A stretch of 37,546 bases of DNA from Pelargonium cotyledonis (GCA_036897625.1 JAYMTA010000142.1:1-37546), one strand, 5' to 3'; counted from the first letter of the stretch, positions 13,101-23,600 are shown. The notes: generated by a model from the letters alone, not told the origin. Translations and numbers: made by a program.

Positions 13101-13493
13101 CATCATGCCAGGAATCCTTGATTTCGTTGTCTAGTTTTATGAAAATTACAAACTATCTAACTTGGTTGCAAGTAATGCCTACACCTGTCCTTGAACCTTC
13201 GGTAGTGTTGGTTTAGAATTTCAGGTTCGGGAATGGAAATGAAGAATGATTTCTCATGTTTGGGGAGAAATTCTAATCCAAACTTCAAATTTCTTACCAA
13301 CGATAGTCACTTCTAAAAAAAAGATGAGATTTTGACATAATTGTGGTGTGTGCAGGATGATGGGGAGAAATTCTCAAGCCTCTTAAATGCCATAAGTGCT
13401 TATGCAGAAGGATTTTCTGCTGATCCTATCATCAGAAGAGCATTCAATTTGTGGAAAAAACTTGAGGTTCATTCCGGGAAGGAGCTGGCGTAA
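2289..13493 (+). CDS. Organellar 5'-3' exonuclease (Pol I-type FEN domain)
   Basis: Coding exons: 2289-2447, 2923-3127, 3770-3849, 5605-5643, 5952-5970, 7727-7780, 8283-8410, 8496-8564, 9341-9420, 9784-9893, 10241-10291, 10623-10681, 12752-12796, 12991-13065, 13356-13493. They sum to 1311 nt, in phase throughout, giving 436 aa. Residues 1-103 look like an Arg/His/Ser-rich targeting leader. The rest matches the 5' nuclease domain of bacterial DNA polymerase I without any polymerase domain: MLIDGTSIIYRSYY (metal ligand D108), VVFDHDG (D165), GVEADDVIG (E233, D235, D236), SPDKDF (D258, D260), LIGDQSDNIPG (D308, D311), then a helix-hairpin-helix GIDGVGEVHA. All acidic ligands are present, so activity on flap or 5'-ended DNA is expected. 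Plants have nuclear-encoded organelle-targeted proteins of this family (Arabidopsis At3g52050 type); the likely role is primer removal and repair in mitochondria or plastids. The compartment is inferred. Confidence 0.93.
4747..5100. mobile_element. Tourist-like (PIF/Harbinger) MITE
   Basis: It lies in the intron between coding exons 3 and 4 of the exonuclease gene. Terminal inverted repeats are GGGCATCCGCAATGGTTA at the left and TAACCATTGTGGATGCCC at the right, flanked by a TTA duplication (4744-4746 and 5101-5103). This is the standard signature of plant PIF/Harbinger-derived MITEs. A second internal TTAACC..GGTTAACCATTGCAAG block near 4988-5020 suggests internal rearrangement or nesting. 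There is no coding capacity. Confidence 0.85.
5952..5970 (+). other. 19-nt coding microexon of the exonuclease gene
   Basis: The exon lies between acceptor TTCATGCAG and donor GATG|GTGGGT and encodes VVFDHD plus the first base of the following Gly codon. It joins in phase to the exons at 5605-5643 and 7727-7780. It holds the second conserved metal-binding Asp of the nuclease, so skipping it would shift the frame and remove a catalytic residue. Confidence 0.85.
6206..6237 (+). repeat. 16-bp perfect tandem duplication
   Basis: The unit AGAGCATATTGCATAT occurs twice in direct succession in the intron after the 19-nt exon. No function is evident. Confidence 0.6.
6281..6491. repeat. Fold-back repeat, probable MITE
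   Basis: ACAACTAACTCCCTGTACTTTT near 6290 recurs inverted near 6470-6490 (AAAAAGTATAGGGAGTTGTAT). The 94-codon minus-strand frame across it has no protein resemblance. It looks like a degenerate terminal-inverted-repeat element in the exonuclease intron; its ends are approximate. Confidence 0.45.
6686..6852 (+). mobile_element. Au-type tRNA-derived SINE
   Basis: The head carries a tRNA-like B box (GGTCACAAGTTTGAGT), followed by the Au SINE body pattern GGAAACAATTTCTCTGTG, then GTAAGGATGTGTAC, and the end GTGGGAGCCTTGTGCACTAGG with CTACCC and a short T run. It is flanked by a perfect 12-bp target-site duplication, GCCATTAGTTTC, at 6674-6685 and 6853-6864. The copy is full length, near 167 bp, and lies sense in the intron upstream of the exon at 7727. 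The intact duplication suggests a modest age, although the body has drifted. Confidence 0.85.
10117..10188. repeat. (CT)n microsatellite
   Basis: An almost uninterrupted CT run of about 70 nt lies 52 nt upstream of the exon at 10241 and may extend its polypyrimidine tract. The Arg-Glu frames on the minus strand come from this repeat and are not genes. Confidence 0.9.
11490..12470 (-). mobile_element. Internally deleted L1-type LINE in the exonuclease intron
   Basis: On the minus strand, from about 12400 downward, the translation gives IARTLNIGKSLGLISRGND, then MDIISCNIRGC, which resembles the junction before, and the start of, the APE-type endonuclease of plant L1 LINEs. From about 11960 to 11823 follows a 3'-UTR-like stretch (GTACTTTTGTTTCTTTCTTGG) ending in a 21-nt A run, seen as T on the plus strand at 11802-11822. 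Most of ORF2, including the reverse transcriptase, is missing between these parts. Sequence from 11490 to 11802 may be a further fragment or unrelated. No target-site duplication was found. Confidence 0.5.
12814..12909 (+). repeat. 48-bp tandem duplication, two copies
   Basis: The unit beginning AGCTACTGTTTGGTCTTG is repeated with period 48 (12814 and 12862), with only two or three differences. It lies in the short intron between exons 12752-12796 and 12991-13065, so it is a recent local duplication with no coding effect. Confidence 0.85.
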
Positions 13494-14319
13494 GGGTCAC
13501 ATTGTCTGACTTAATTGTTATTGTAAAAAATAAAGAATTTCATTTTCTCTATTTTTCTAATGCAAAATTGTTTTTCTCCAATACAAAAACATTCATAGCT
13601 CAAAAAAGAGGAGAGATTCTAGATGAGTATGTTGGATTCATTGTCTTTCCTCTTGACAACTTTAAAGGCCAACAAAACAAAACAAAAACAGAGCATGGTT
13701 GCATATGAAAACCGCGAATGAGAAGGGGTTGCTCTACACTACCCGACGTCGACTGACTTGGAAGTATATGTTGTGAAGCCGTCGAATCTCTCCTTCAGCT
13801 CCAACCTTACCTTCCATTCCTCTGTTTCTGATACACACACGCCCAGAAAACACAAACACAATAGTTTCACACCTTGGCGACTTTTGTATTATTTTCCTCC
13901 GTCTCTCTCCACCTCTTTACATGTTTTCCAGATATTTAACTCTTCTCAAACTCTTAATTTTATTATTTTATGGGGTTCATTTTGATTGCATCTGGGTTAG
14001 GTTGGAATTGGAGCAAGCTCTTATCAATTTGTCAGCTTCACTTCTCTGTCAAATCTATAATTGAAATACGGTAGCTATACTCTTTCATTTTGTTAATGAG
14101 TTGGAGTGTTTAGTTTTAGTTTTGGTGTGTATCTGTTGGGATTTAAGTAATTTATACTATTGTCATTGTTTGAGTACAGCTTCATAGTATCTGGTTCGTG
14201 GTATACTGGTATTGTAGTGTTTCTGATGTTATTATATGAATTTAGTCCAACTGGATGAACTAAAATTGGAGATGGGTTATTGTTAACTTGCATAACTAAA
14301 TTCAATTTTAATTTTGCAG
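13494..14319 (+). other. Exonuclease 3' UTR and a leader-like stretch
   Basis: The first two hundred or so bases should be exonuclease 3' UTR. From about 13720 the sequence becomes pyrimidine-rich and resembles a plant 5' leader (TCCTTCAGCTCCAACC, CCGTCTCTCTCCACC), followed by an intron-like stretch ending TTTTGCAG at 14319. No continuous protein is recognisable; the small frames here are not supported. Confidence 0.35.
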
Positions 14320-14333
14320 AAGAGGCTTATGAG

Positions 14334-14579
14334 ATGATTTTTTCTACTCAGAAATGGAAATGCTCATGGTCACTAGTGGCAACCGCTATCTCAATTCTGG
14401 CATTTGTCTCTATAGTTCATTTGTTTTTGTTTCATTTGGTGCCTTATTTTGATTACTTTAGTGTTTGTCTCTCTGTTTGTCATTGGCACCTTTTCATCTG
14501 CAACCACGCTCTGTTTTTGTTTTGTTTTGTTGGCCTTCAAAGATTTCAAGAGGGGGTTGTTAGATCTGCAAGGTAAGGA
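14334..14579 (+). pseudogene. Truncated N-terminal fragment of a signal-anchor membrane protein
   Basis: After the acceptor at 14319 an ATG opens MIFSTQKWKCSWSLVATAIS followed by a strongly hydrophobic stretch to about residue 40 (ILAFVSIVHLFLFHLVP) and DYFS. A short basic/aromatic head plus one transmembrane segment fits a type II Golgi-type signal anchor. The frame continues through low-complexity Cys/Phe/Leu codons and stops at 81 codons; no lumenal domain follows. It looks like the retained 5' end of a larger gene whose body was lost or never copied. I do not recognise the parent family with confidence, and it could still be a short expressed transcript. Confidence 0.4.
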
Positions 14580-14899
14580 AGGAGATGGCTGACGTCACAC
14601 AATTAATGATGTGGTGCAGTGAGGTGGCAGGGTGAGGTGACATGTCAGTTTGCAACTTGTGATTGAAAATCGATTTGACTAAAATTTAAAAAAGTTCAAG
14701 TCCAAGAGAGTAAACAAGTGAAAATTCTAAACGGGCCAACTCTAAAATTAAAACAAGTACAAAAGGTTTAAAACTATTTAACCCTTATTATTTTTTATTT
14801 TTGAGGGAAATATAGGTTGCACATGTTAAAATGGGCAAACAATATACATTATTCTCTATGATATGTCATCTAGTAGATACCATCTACCTTTGTTCACTG

Positions 14900-16355
14900 T
14901 GGGAAGTGTTTTAGAAAAGCTCGCTCTGGAATGCGCTTATGCCTGAAGCCCCATTTTTGAGTTCTTTATAAAAGTCCTAGTCTCTTCAATGAATCTTTTG
15001 ATGTCCGCGCTTTATGTGTTTTTTTTTTTAAGAAGCTTGAAGCCCGTGATTTTATGACATCTTATTTAATATTCATATTACTTAGTATGAACCTTATTTT
15101 AGTAAATAAAAACTATTTAAAACTTTTCAACTAACAATCTTTACGACTGCTATAAGATTTTAACGTTAAAAAACACAAAAAAAGCACCTCTATGCAAAAA
15201 AAAAAAAAAGAAAAAAAAATCAAAATATCGACAACAACTACAGAGTACATACTATAGAGATGATGAAGATTACACTTACAATTCAGATGATGATTTCCCA
15301 TCTCTTCATGATAATGATCATTATGACTAAAATTTACATGCTTTTCTTCTTTCTATAAAATAGAGTTGTTTAACTCTAGGTGGAACTATATTATGACTTA
15401 CGCCTTCATTTGTTTTTTTTTGTCCATAGAGTTGAGATGTTTATAGATTATGATTTATGATGTTATTTTATAATACTTTTATCATGCTAACATAAGTATT
15501 TAAATATATAAACAAAATACAAGAGTTTTTCTTAGCTCTCCTCTCTCTCGATCTAACCTTAGCTGCCTCTCTCTCCTAGGCTATAGTTGAGATTTTGTTT
15601 CAAGCCGCCGGACCTTAGTCCATTCGCACATCAACACAATCACATTCTTTCGCCTCTTTTGCTCCACACCGTCTGCCCTTCCGCCAGAATCGCCAGTTGA
15701 AGCAGGAGTTCAGCTTTGCGCCGTCAATGGATCAATCTGGTCGTTCCTCTCCTCCCTCCATATCCACGTGTTGCTACCTACGTTGTTGGAAGCAGCCATC
15801 GCTAACGCTGGAGTTTCTCGCAACCTGCCGTACTTCTCTCCGATTGGTATTAATTTTTCTGTATTTTCTTTCTAGTTTATAGTGATCTTTTCTCCCTCGT
15901 TGGATGTTGGTTTTTGTGATTATTGGGTCTTCTTGTGGTTAAGGTTTAGTGATTTTTAGGTTGTTCGTGGGTTTTGCCTTAGTAGCTGTCTTGGGCCTCG
16001 CTTTAGGGAGCATGATGTCAAGTTTTCTAATTTGTTGTACTAGGTAGGTTTGGTTTGTTTGTTAGTTCCCTTAGTGGACTAGATTAGCTATATAAGACTT
16101 GGTGGGTGCCGGGTTGCTATGCTTGTAAACTGGTCTCTTAGTTTTCAATCTAGACTGTAACTAAGTGTGATTCATTAAATAATAGTCCCTACATTGTTAT
16201 TCCTCAAAATAAAGTATTTAAATATATATGTTAACTTAATATTTTTAAAAAATTTTAACGTGCGCTTCACTTTGATGAGACCCGTGCTTTACTGTGCTTC
16301 GCGTTTAAGCTCCAGGGGACCTTTGCGCCTCAAGTGCGCTTTTTAGAGCGATGAC
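14900..16355. mobile_element. Degenerate DNA-transposon-like segment
   Basis: The left edge (TCGCTCTGGAATGCGCTTA) and the inverted right edge (TCGCTCTAAAAAGCGCACTT) share a GCGC-rich terminal pattern, seen often at ends of plant hAT-like elements. The interior is AT-rich with poly-T (15019-15031) and poly-A (15195-15217) runs. It also contains a GC-richer leader-like insert (about 15535-15880) with a 61-codon frame, possibly captured host sequence. No transposase is visible and target-site duplications were not identified, so both the class and the ends are tentative. Confidence 0.3.
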
Positions 16356-16592
16356 TGGGTTCTCTCTTATGAGAGCAAACGCCAGGAGATTTATTTTTGC
16401 TTGAATTGCTGGTGAAACTCTATAAAAAAAAACACACTTGAATCTCAGCCACCAATGGCAGCACATAATTCAATTGTACAATACATTCTTGGCAAGATTG
16501 AACCTAGATCTTTAGCTACCAAAGGCTAAGAGATAAAACTTACAGAGATTTTAAGAAAACAAATTGTTCAAAGAGATGCAAGTAAAGAGAAT

Positions 16593-19500
16593 TCAAGACG
16601 CTTCAACAATAATATCATCACTCATCTCATCAGAGGAGCTTGCATCGGACTCCGATGCTTCAGGTTCTGATTTTTCGAGCTCTAGTTTCACATTAAACCC
16701 AAAATCTTTTCCTGGCGCAAATAATTTCTTCAGTTCTTCTATTGTCTGGATTGTGTTAACTTTCTTGTCCTTCACTTTCAGGTTTTCCTGATTCAACAGA
16801 AAATCAAAAGGTTACTCACTTGCCTATATCTTTAACAAAAAAACAAAAAAAGCACTCGAGGACTTATTTGTCTTGATGACTTGCCTTCTCTGCATAATCA
16901 GCCATTGATGAACTAACCATTTCTTGTATTACAAAATTGATGACAGTCTCTTCACCAAGAGCCTGCAAGAGGAGGCTCTTGGGGACCTGCAGGTAACACA
17001 AGTTAACCATATATATCTTGTATAAACGACAAGAAAATATTCGTAGCAAGATGATAGGAATATTGACTTGGCAATGAGTAGATTCACATTAACAGATAAA
17101 AGGTCAGATTATCAGCTAAATTACATTTCCTAACCTTTCATTTATTAGAACCATGTAGCATCTCTGATGCGACGTAAAAAAGATGTATACTTTGTGCTTT
17201 TACTTGCTACAAATTAGACTTGGTTCGATCAAGTCTATGAAGAATACCATGGTTGTCAAATTTTATAAGAGGTTCAAGGAAGGTAGCGGAAGACATGGTG
17301 ACAATTCTCAATCAATTCGACAGCACGGTCGGTAATGAACGCATGGTATCAAATAAATGATGAGCAAATATCACTAGTTGATCATAGCATTACCAAACAA
17401 TGGAAATAAGGTAGTTTAAGAAATATATGAGGCCGGACTAACCTTGGTTGTTTTTCCTGAAATGGCCCCGCAAATATGCAAAACAAAATATGGTTAGAAT
17501 TCTGGACCAACAAATCCAAAAGCTGAATACGGTACAAATTTATGAACCAAAGGGGTGGCAAGAAGATAACATTGAAATAGAACATCCATATTCTTGCATC
17601 AGCAGACTGATTGAATTAGCCATAAAACCAAAGCTGACTAGAACCATAATTGTTCAAAGGTTATATAGTATTGAAGCAAAAGCATTTCACATTTGGCTCC
17701 CTATTTTTTGTACTTTCCCATTTTTTTTAGAATTTAAGGATTAGTCAGACTTAGATTTTCCCTCTTACTCCCCCATGTATGCTCTTGATGTAATAAACTT
17801 TGGAGTTCTAACTTTTCTCAGGGATATTGCCGCTTTGTTAGTAGTTCATGCATAACTAGATAGGTAAGAGAGAAAGCGGACTCTTGTTTTGGGACAGAGG
17901 GAGTACATATAAACAAACTTTAGATGTCATTCGGGGGTTTGACCATATATACTCACCAACGAATACAAAAAAAAAGAAGGCAAATGGAATGCTTTACAAT
18001 AGGAAGAAACATAGAGCAAGATTATAACTTGGCCAACATACTATTTACCAAGGATCTAATCTCATCAGAATATAGAGCATCAATGTGTTAGTGCGGTACC
18101 TCCTTTTTGTTTGCGAAACCCCGGAATTGGTGGGGCATTATTAGCAAACTCATTCAAAACCTTATCAAATACTTTCCGTGTCTCACTCCCAGTTATGTCC
18201 ACTCTTACCTGAAAATTATACATGAACATGATAAGAATTTGCAAGTTAATGTTCCCTAAACAGCAACAAGGATATAAAAATACATGCTTTTTATCTTGAT
18301 ATTTTGTTCATCGACTTATCCTCAAACCATATGAATTATAGTACTCTTTACCACACTACAAATGAAATTTATAATGAATTAAGAAATTCTGAGAAAAAGA
18401 GAGAAAAAGCAATATGACATATGCATATTTGCATGAAGCTACATAGGTAAGGTAAAACCAAATGAAATTAATACAGTACCGAAAAGTCAACTATCGCACT
18501 TCTGTGAGAGAAATGAAGTTCGAAACACCTATCATAGTAAGACTCTAGCTTGCATGACATCGAAATGTAACCATCAGAACAGGTAACTTCATATCCTAAT
18601 ATACCATTGGTTTGGAATAGAGACGGGACTCTGATAACCGTGCATTTTATGGGGCTCACCTGTATATTTTCTTCATCCTGAGATTCTACAACAACCTTAT
18701 ATTTCACTGGTGTCCATTCATCATCGTTTTCATCTGAAATTGATGCCTCTAAACCTACAACATAATTTTTTTTTAGTTTTTTATATACTTTAGATTAGGA
18801 AATAAAACAAAGGTGTACGTATAGAGAAGAGGATAATTTATGTTAGTTTTACCTTGACCGACGGCAGATACCGGCTCAATTAAACATCTAGTGTGGGGGT
18901 TACGGGAGAATAGAAGGCTGTAAACCAAAGCAGTATATAATCATTTTGTAACAACGGAGATCTTGCAAATTGGAAGTGAAAAATCTCAAGAGAAACATCA
19001 TACTAGATCAAGCCTGCATTTTACAAGGATATATAGATATGCTAAAAAGGAATGTGAAGCATCGTAAGATTAGAACACCAAAATTTCACAAAGAGTGAAA
19101 CAATACCACGTCAGATGAAACAATTTGTATAATGACCAGCGAGCAGCATAACAATTGAACTAATCATCGTTTCATGAGATATGTAAGGCATCCATAAGAA
19201 AGAGGAATTAAAATTATTTAAAACAAAATGGTCAAAAGCAAAATATGATCCAACTTAAGTTCTCAGTTCATGCAACTAAAACCAAGAACACTGATAAACA
19301 GTTAAACACGTATATGTGAAACTCTGCATTGGTGCTAAAAGTGTAGAGAAATTGCTCAATGCTCAACTTCTAGCAATCCTGAAGTGAAAAATGGTTTCCC
19401 TAGTGATACTCGTACAGACACTTTCTTCTCACAAAGAAATCCCATAATTCTGAAAAACTAATTTTCACATGATGATAAGACACATGCAAGTTCTCGGACA

Positions 19501-20296
19501 ACTAAATGACCTCAAACTGGGAATTGTCTGAATAAAAAAGAAAGTGGATCTAGCAAACTTCCAGCGTTGAACAGGTGCCCCAAAGCCATTTTCTCAGGGT
19601 ACATTCTTACTATGCAACTCCTATGAAAGCTTGAGTTATAGTATGTACCCCAAAACCCAAATGACGGTACATAGATGTGCCCCTTTAAATCTAGCTCGTG
19701 AAAACAATGATACGGAATGCCTTTTACAATGGATTGTGCATATGAAACGAAACTTGCTATATCAAAAAAAGAATCAGTGAAACAAATAAAATAGTGACAT
19801 ACCTCCTACACATATCTTGTTGGACATTACAATATCTAATGTTCGCATAACCGCATATACTTGAAACAACATGACTGTAGCGACTTAGACAAGAAATCTG
19901 CATAACATAGCTCAGAGCATAAAATCACTTACCAATCAAAGATGAATTAGCATTCACTTAATACCAAAATCATTAGATTTGGCAGAAAAATAATTCAGCT
20001 AAAGCCATACCCTCAATGTAAATTAAGTGCTTATATATAGCAAAAGAATTAGCTTTCACATTATCCATCCATAATGCTCTAAGTCTAAACGTAGTAGAAA
20101 CAATACTCTGATTGTTTGAATGATTTAGCATTTACATGTATTATTCTAAAGAATTCATTTTTAAGTTTCTTGAACTTTCTCATCAACCAAACAAGTGATG
20201 ACCAAAATGAATTTCAGTGAAGAGAAGATAGAAAGTTAGGATTTTGCTTACTTTGGTGAAGTCAGAGGTAGTGATTATCTTCGTAATTGAAGACAT
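16593..20296 (-). CDS. Trigger-factor N-domain-like protein, long paralogue
   Basis: Exons on the minus strand, in transcript order: 20296-20252, 19897-19803, 18917-18853, 18754-18660, 18208-18100, 17456-17443, 16986-16885, 16787-16593. They total 720 nt and encode 239 aa. Residues 1 to about 68 are Ser/Arg/Cys-rich with few acidic residues, consistent with a plastid (or mitochondrial) leader. An acidic linker follows, then the trigger-factor ribosome-binding-domain fold: KYKVVVESQ, VRVDITGSETRKVFDKVLNE, PPIPGFRKQKGG, VPKSLLLQALGEETVINFVI and a terminal beta region ending GKDFGFNVKLELE. The last 25 residues are acidic and Ser-rich (SEPEASESDASSSDEMSDD). The PPIase and C-terminal arms of full trigger factor are absent. 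It is a likely organellar chaperone or assembly factor; the role is inferred. Intron 16884-16788 starts with GC rather than GT. Confidence 0.88.
16788..16884 (-). other. GC-AG intron
   Basis: The donor is GAGAAG|GCAAGT and the acceptor GAATCAG. The only nearby GT (GCAA|GTCATC) would shift the frame and destroy the conserved K|E-x-LKV junction that the divergent paralogue has with a normal GTAATT donor. AAG|GCAAGT is the classical strong context for a GC donor. Confidence 0.8.
17443..17456 (-). other. 14-nt coding microexon, minus-strand paralogue
   Basis: The exon GAAAAACAACCAAG sits between acceptor CATTTCAG and donor GTTAGT. With the split Gly codon it encodes G-KTTK and joins PGFRKQKGG to VPKSLLLQ. 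The plus-strand paralogue has a 14-nt exon at the same place (22751-22764). Confidence 0.88.
17768..17906. mobile_element. Degenerate Stowaway-like MITE
   Basis: The right end TTTTGGGACAGAGGGAG is a Stowaway-type terminus, and the left end CTCCCCCATGTATG is a diverged inverse; both are flanked by TA. About 140 bp, no coding capacity, inside the intron between the 14-nt and 109-nt exons of the minus-strand gene. Confidence 0.45.
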
Positions 20297-20632
20297 TTTT
20301 GCTTCTTCCACCGTTTGCTTCTTCAACGCTTTCTGTTCTTTTCTCTGTTCTGCCAGAATATATTGTTCCAAAAACCTTACCCAGAACTAAACCCAGAACC
20401 AAACCCAGCTACAGTTGCTCATCAGAGTACGAAACGCATGTCGTTTAACCAAAAATGCAAGACGACTGGTCGCCTACTGGCTGAGAAACTGTACTCTACT
20501 GAGCTGGTCCAAATGTTCTTGTTATTTAGTGATAAAATCAGGGGTAATTTGGTCATTATAGTGAACACTGATAACACATAACCAGAGAGGCCACAATGGC
20601 CTCATGGGAAGTAGTAGAAGAAGAAGAACAAA
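20297..20632. promoter_or_regulatory. 336-bp bidirectional intergenic promoter
   Basis: The start codons of the two divergent trigger-factor-like genes lie 336 bp apart, so both 5' UTRs and both promoters must fit here. CT-rich leader sequence on one side and GAAGAAG purine-rich leader on the other fit two opposing 5' UTRs. CCCAGAACTAAACCCAGAAC is a short direct repeat (period 13-14) near the middle. No clear TATA box is seen in either direction. Confidence 0.6.
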
Positions 20633-20670
20633 ATGGAACTATCCGTTCAGGCCCTTTACTCCGGTTTTAG
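20587..20670 (+). promoter_or_regulatory. Hairpin and overlapping upstream ORF at the start of the plus-strand paralogue
   Basis: GAGGCC-acaat-GGCCTC (20587-20603) is a perfect 6-bp stem. An upstream ATG (20596) inside it opens a 24-codon frame (MASWEVVEEEEQNG...) that ends at 20670, overlapping the main start (20633) out of frame. If transcription starts upstream of 20596, scanning ribosomes would meet this ATG first. A transcription start between 20603 and 20633 would make it irrelevant. Confidence 0.4.
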
Positions 20671-23600
20671 TCCCAAGGTCGCCCATGGCTTCTTTTAATT
20701 ATTTTTTGCCTTTTTCTTTTCTTTCTATTTTTGCGTGAATTGTAATTGTTGCTTGCCATTCAATCTTTTTGAACTCAGTTATGCCCATTTGAAATTCTTC
20801 ATTTTTAGACATTATTTTCAGAATTTTGTCGCTAGTTGATGCAATTTAGTAGTAAATGCCATTCTCGTCTCTCTACTGATACATGGAGCTTAACCCATTT
20901 CATCTCTTTCTAGATTTTCAGTTGTTTTCCTCTATAAACTGTGTTTTATAAATAAAAATCCTATCTTTTCATTCTTGGGGGCTAATTTGGAAAAAAGGGT
21001 TTTTGCCTTTGAAATTTTCAATTTTTTTGGGAAGTTTCTATCTTAATGCTTAGTTGTAATGCATTGAATTGGTAAAAATAGTTTTTGTATGCTTTGGTTT
21101 TTATTTGAATAATATGGGGTTCTAATGTTCTATGGTATGCAAGTTACATTGATCTTTATCTTTGTTACATATGTTGGAGTTTGATGATTTCTTGAATCAC
21201 TTTGTTCTTGTACAGTTGACAAGCTCGAAGCAAATGCTAGATGTCCATACTTTACACATTTCTTCCAACAGATCGTGCTTTTCCATTCAAACGGAATACA
21301 AAGCCCAAAAGTATTGTATAATTCATTTGTCTTGGGGAAGTTATGCATTTTACTAAATTGTTTTGAATCTTATTTTCATAGAAGAGTGAGTGTTTTTGTA
21401 GCCTGACTGGGGTAATCGTCCCATTCCCACCCTGTCTTGGCAGGGTGGGAATGTGACGTGTTGGTATAAGTTGGCTTGTCTAGCATGCATGCTGGATAAC
21501 AATCTGAAGTTATATTGGGATTATCTGCGTCCGGTGAACACTAAATAAGAAAACTATCAGTCTAGTAGAGGTAATTGCCTAATTTAGTAAAATTTGACCT
21601 TTGAACCTCTGAATTGCAGGGAAAGCCGTAAATATGTTCCTCCTGCTTATGCTGTATTAGCAGGTAGAAGGAGATGTATTAATTTCCAAATACTGCTCTT
21701 TAGTTTCTACTCTGTTTGATTATCAAAAGATACCCTTTTTAATTACTTAATGGCTCCATTCAAATTAGGTGTGGAAGATGTTGGAGTTTCTTCTTCTCCA
21801 TCTGAAAACATCCTGGTTACTAAAACTAATACCAACGAGGCTGGAGAACTGAAGGTATAGTAGACTTTTTGTTTACAACAAAGTCCAAAATAAACATGTG
21901 ATTTCAAGGTTAATATAAGAGATAACAGTGACATCTTGCAAGTTAAGAACACTATCATAGTCAAGATGACCTTGATAGCTTATACTGTTGCCCTTATCGC
22001 AAGGTAAATGGATATTTTGTGTTAAATGATCACTATTTCTTACTACATTTATATTCAAATTTTTTTTTTTTTTTTGTTATTAGATAAGTGTAGAGGTGCC
22101 TGGTGTCAAAACTCGAGAAATATATGATGTTGTTTTTGACAAAATGGTTGCAGCAGCTCAACCAATCCCAGGATTTCGAAGAGAAAAAGGAGGTAAGCAT
22201 TAAAGGATTTACATGCAGTTGGAAGAGTCTAATAAATTATATATTCTAAATATGATTCTTGCATGTGCTAATTTGCCTGCCACAACATGATCATTCATGC
22301 AAGTTAATACACATGTAGTTTTATTGCATATCTGCCTTACATTTATTACTTCTGTGTTGCATTTGCTGTTTGTTGAAATTGTGTTAGTTTCTGGTTTTTA
22401 TTTATCCTCCAGTTGGAGGATAGCATAGCTTTTACTTGCCAGCCATAAAATTGATACAATAATACTGAATGTACCAAGTATGCAACCAAAAGTGAAACCC
22501 AACGATAGACGCTGAACTAGTGAGCTCTGATTTTTCTTTTGTAAAACCTTCTATGTTCTCCAATTTGACTTCTAGATTGTAAAGTGTGTAAATCTGCACT
22601 TCCCTTATGTCCCTCAAGTTACCATTTCATTGCGCCATTCCTTTTTTTTTTTTGTAGCGTACTTTTGTTTTAACAAATTTCTAACATTACCTTGTGATTT
22701 CTTCCCATGGATCTGTTTCCCTGACAAACAAAATATTTTGGGACTACCAGGAAAAACACCAAATGTGAGTTTCTCTCCTATTACTTATTTTACTGAGTTT
22801 AGTGTATCATCAATGTGCTATCTTGAAATCTTTCAATTTGAGTCGAGCAAGAATGATTATTATGTAGTTGGGGACAACTTTCTTAATATAAAGTGAAAAC
22901 ATCTCGCTCTTCTCAGCAGCATAATCGATGACCAAAACCCTGACTTTCCACACTATGCATCATTAGATAGATCACATAGCCCGGGAATGTCTCCCTTTCC
23001 TTTTGGCAAAGCCCTCTATATTGGCTATGAACCTCTCATGCATTGGTTCTATAAGATATTCGCTTTCTTACACGAGTCTGTGAACTATATCATGAGGCAA
23101 CACTTGGTTTGATATAATGGATAATTCAAATAGCTAGCTTTTAAGCTGATAAATTTGATATATAAATATACATCAATGTTTTCACTTTCTCTTTGTGCGG
23201 GGCTGGGGATGGCTCTGACTTGGCTTATTCTGTCCAACAGATACCCAAAGACGTTCTGTTAGAAGTCCTTGGACCTTCTAAAGTATACACGGAAGTTATC
23301 AAGAAAGTAATCAACACTGCCGTTGGTGAACATGTTCAAAAGGTAATTGGTCTTACCTGCTAGGTTAAGTTTGCAATTTGGAGCTATGTGCTTTGAAAAT
23401 TGATCTTTATGTGTCTCATGCTTAAGATAATTATAGCTGGCTTGTACTGAATGTGTAAAACTTCAGGTATGTTCTTGTTAGGGTATTGAGCTACAGTTTG
23501 TGATCAAAAGTATGTTTTTTGGTATCGGGAAAACTTTTCCTAGGATTTTGTCTTTGATTCTGATTTGATGTTGTCTTTGAAATGTTGCAGGAAGGTTTGA

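Noticed and set aside
15697-15882. 61-codon plus-strand frame in a GC-richer island
   Set aside because: No family resemblance and no splice partner; kept only as possible captured sequence inside the degenerate transposon-like segment.
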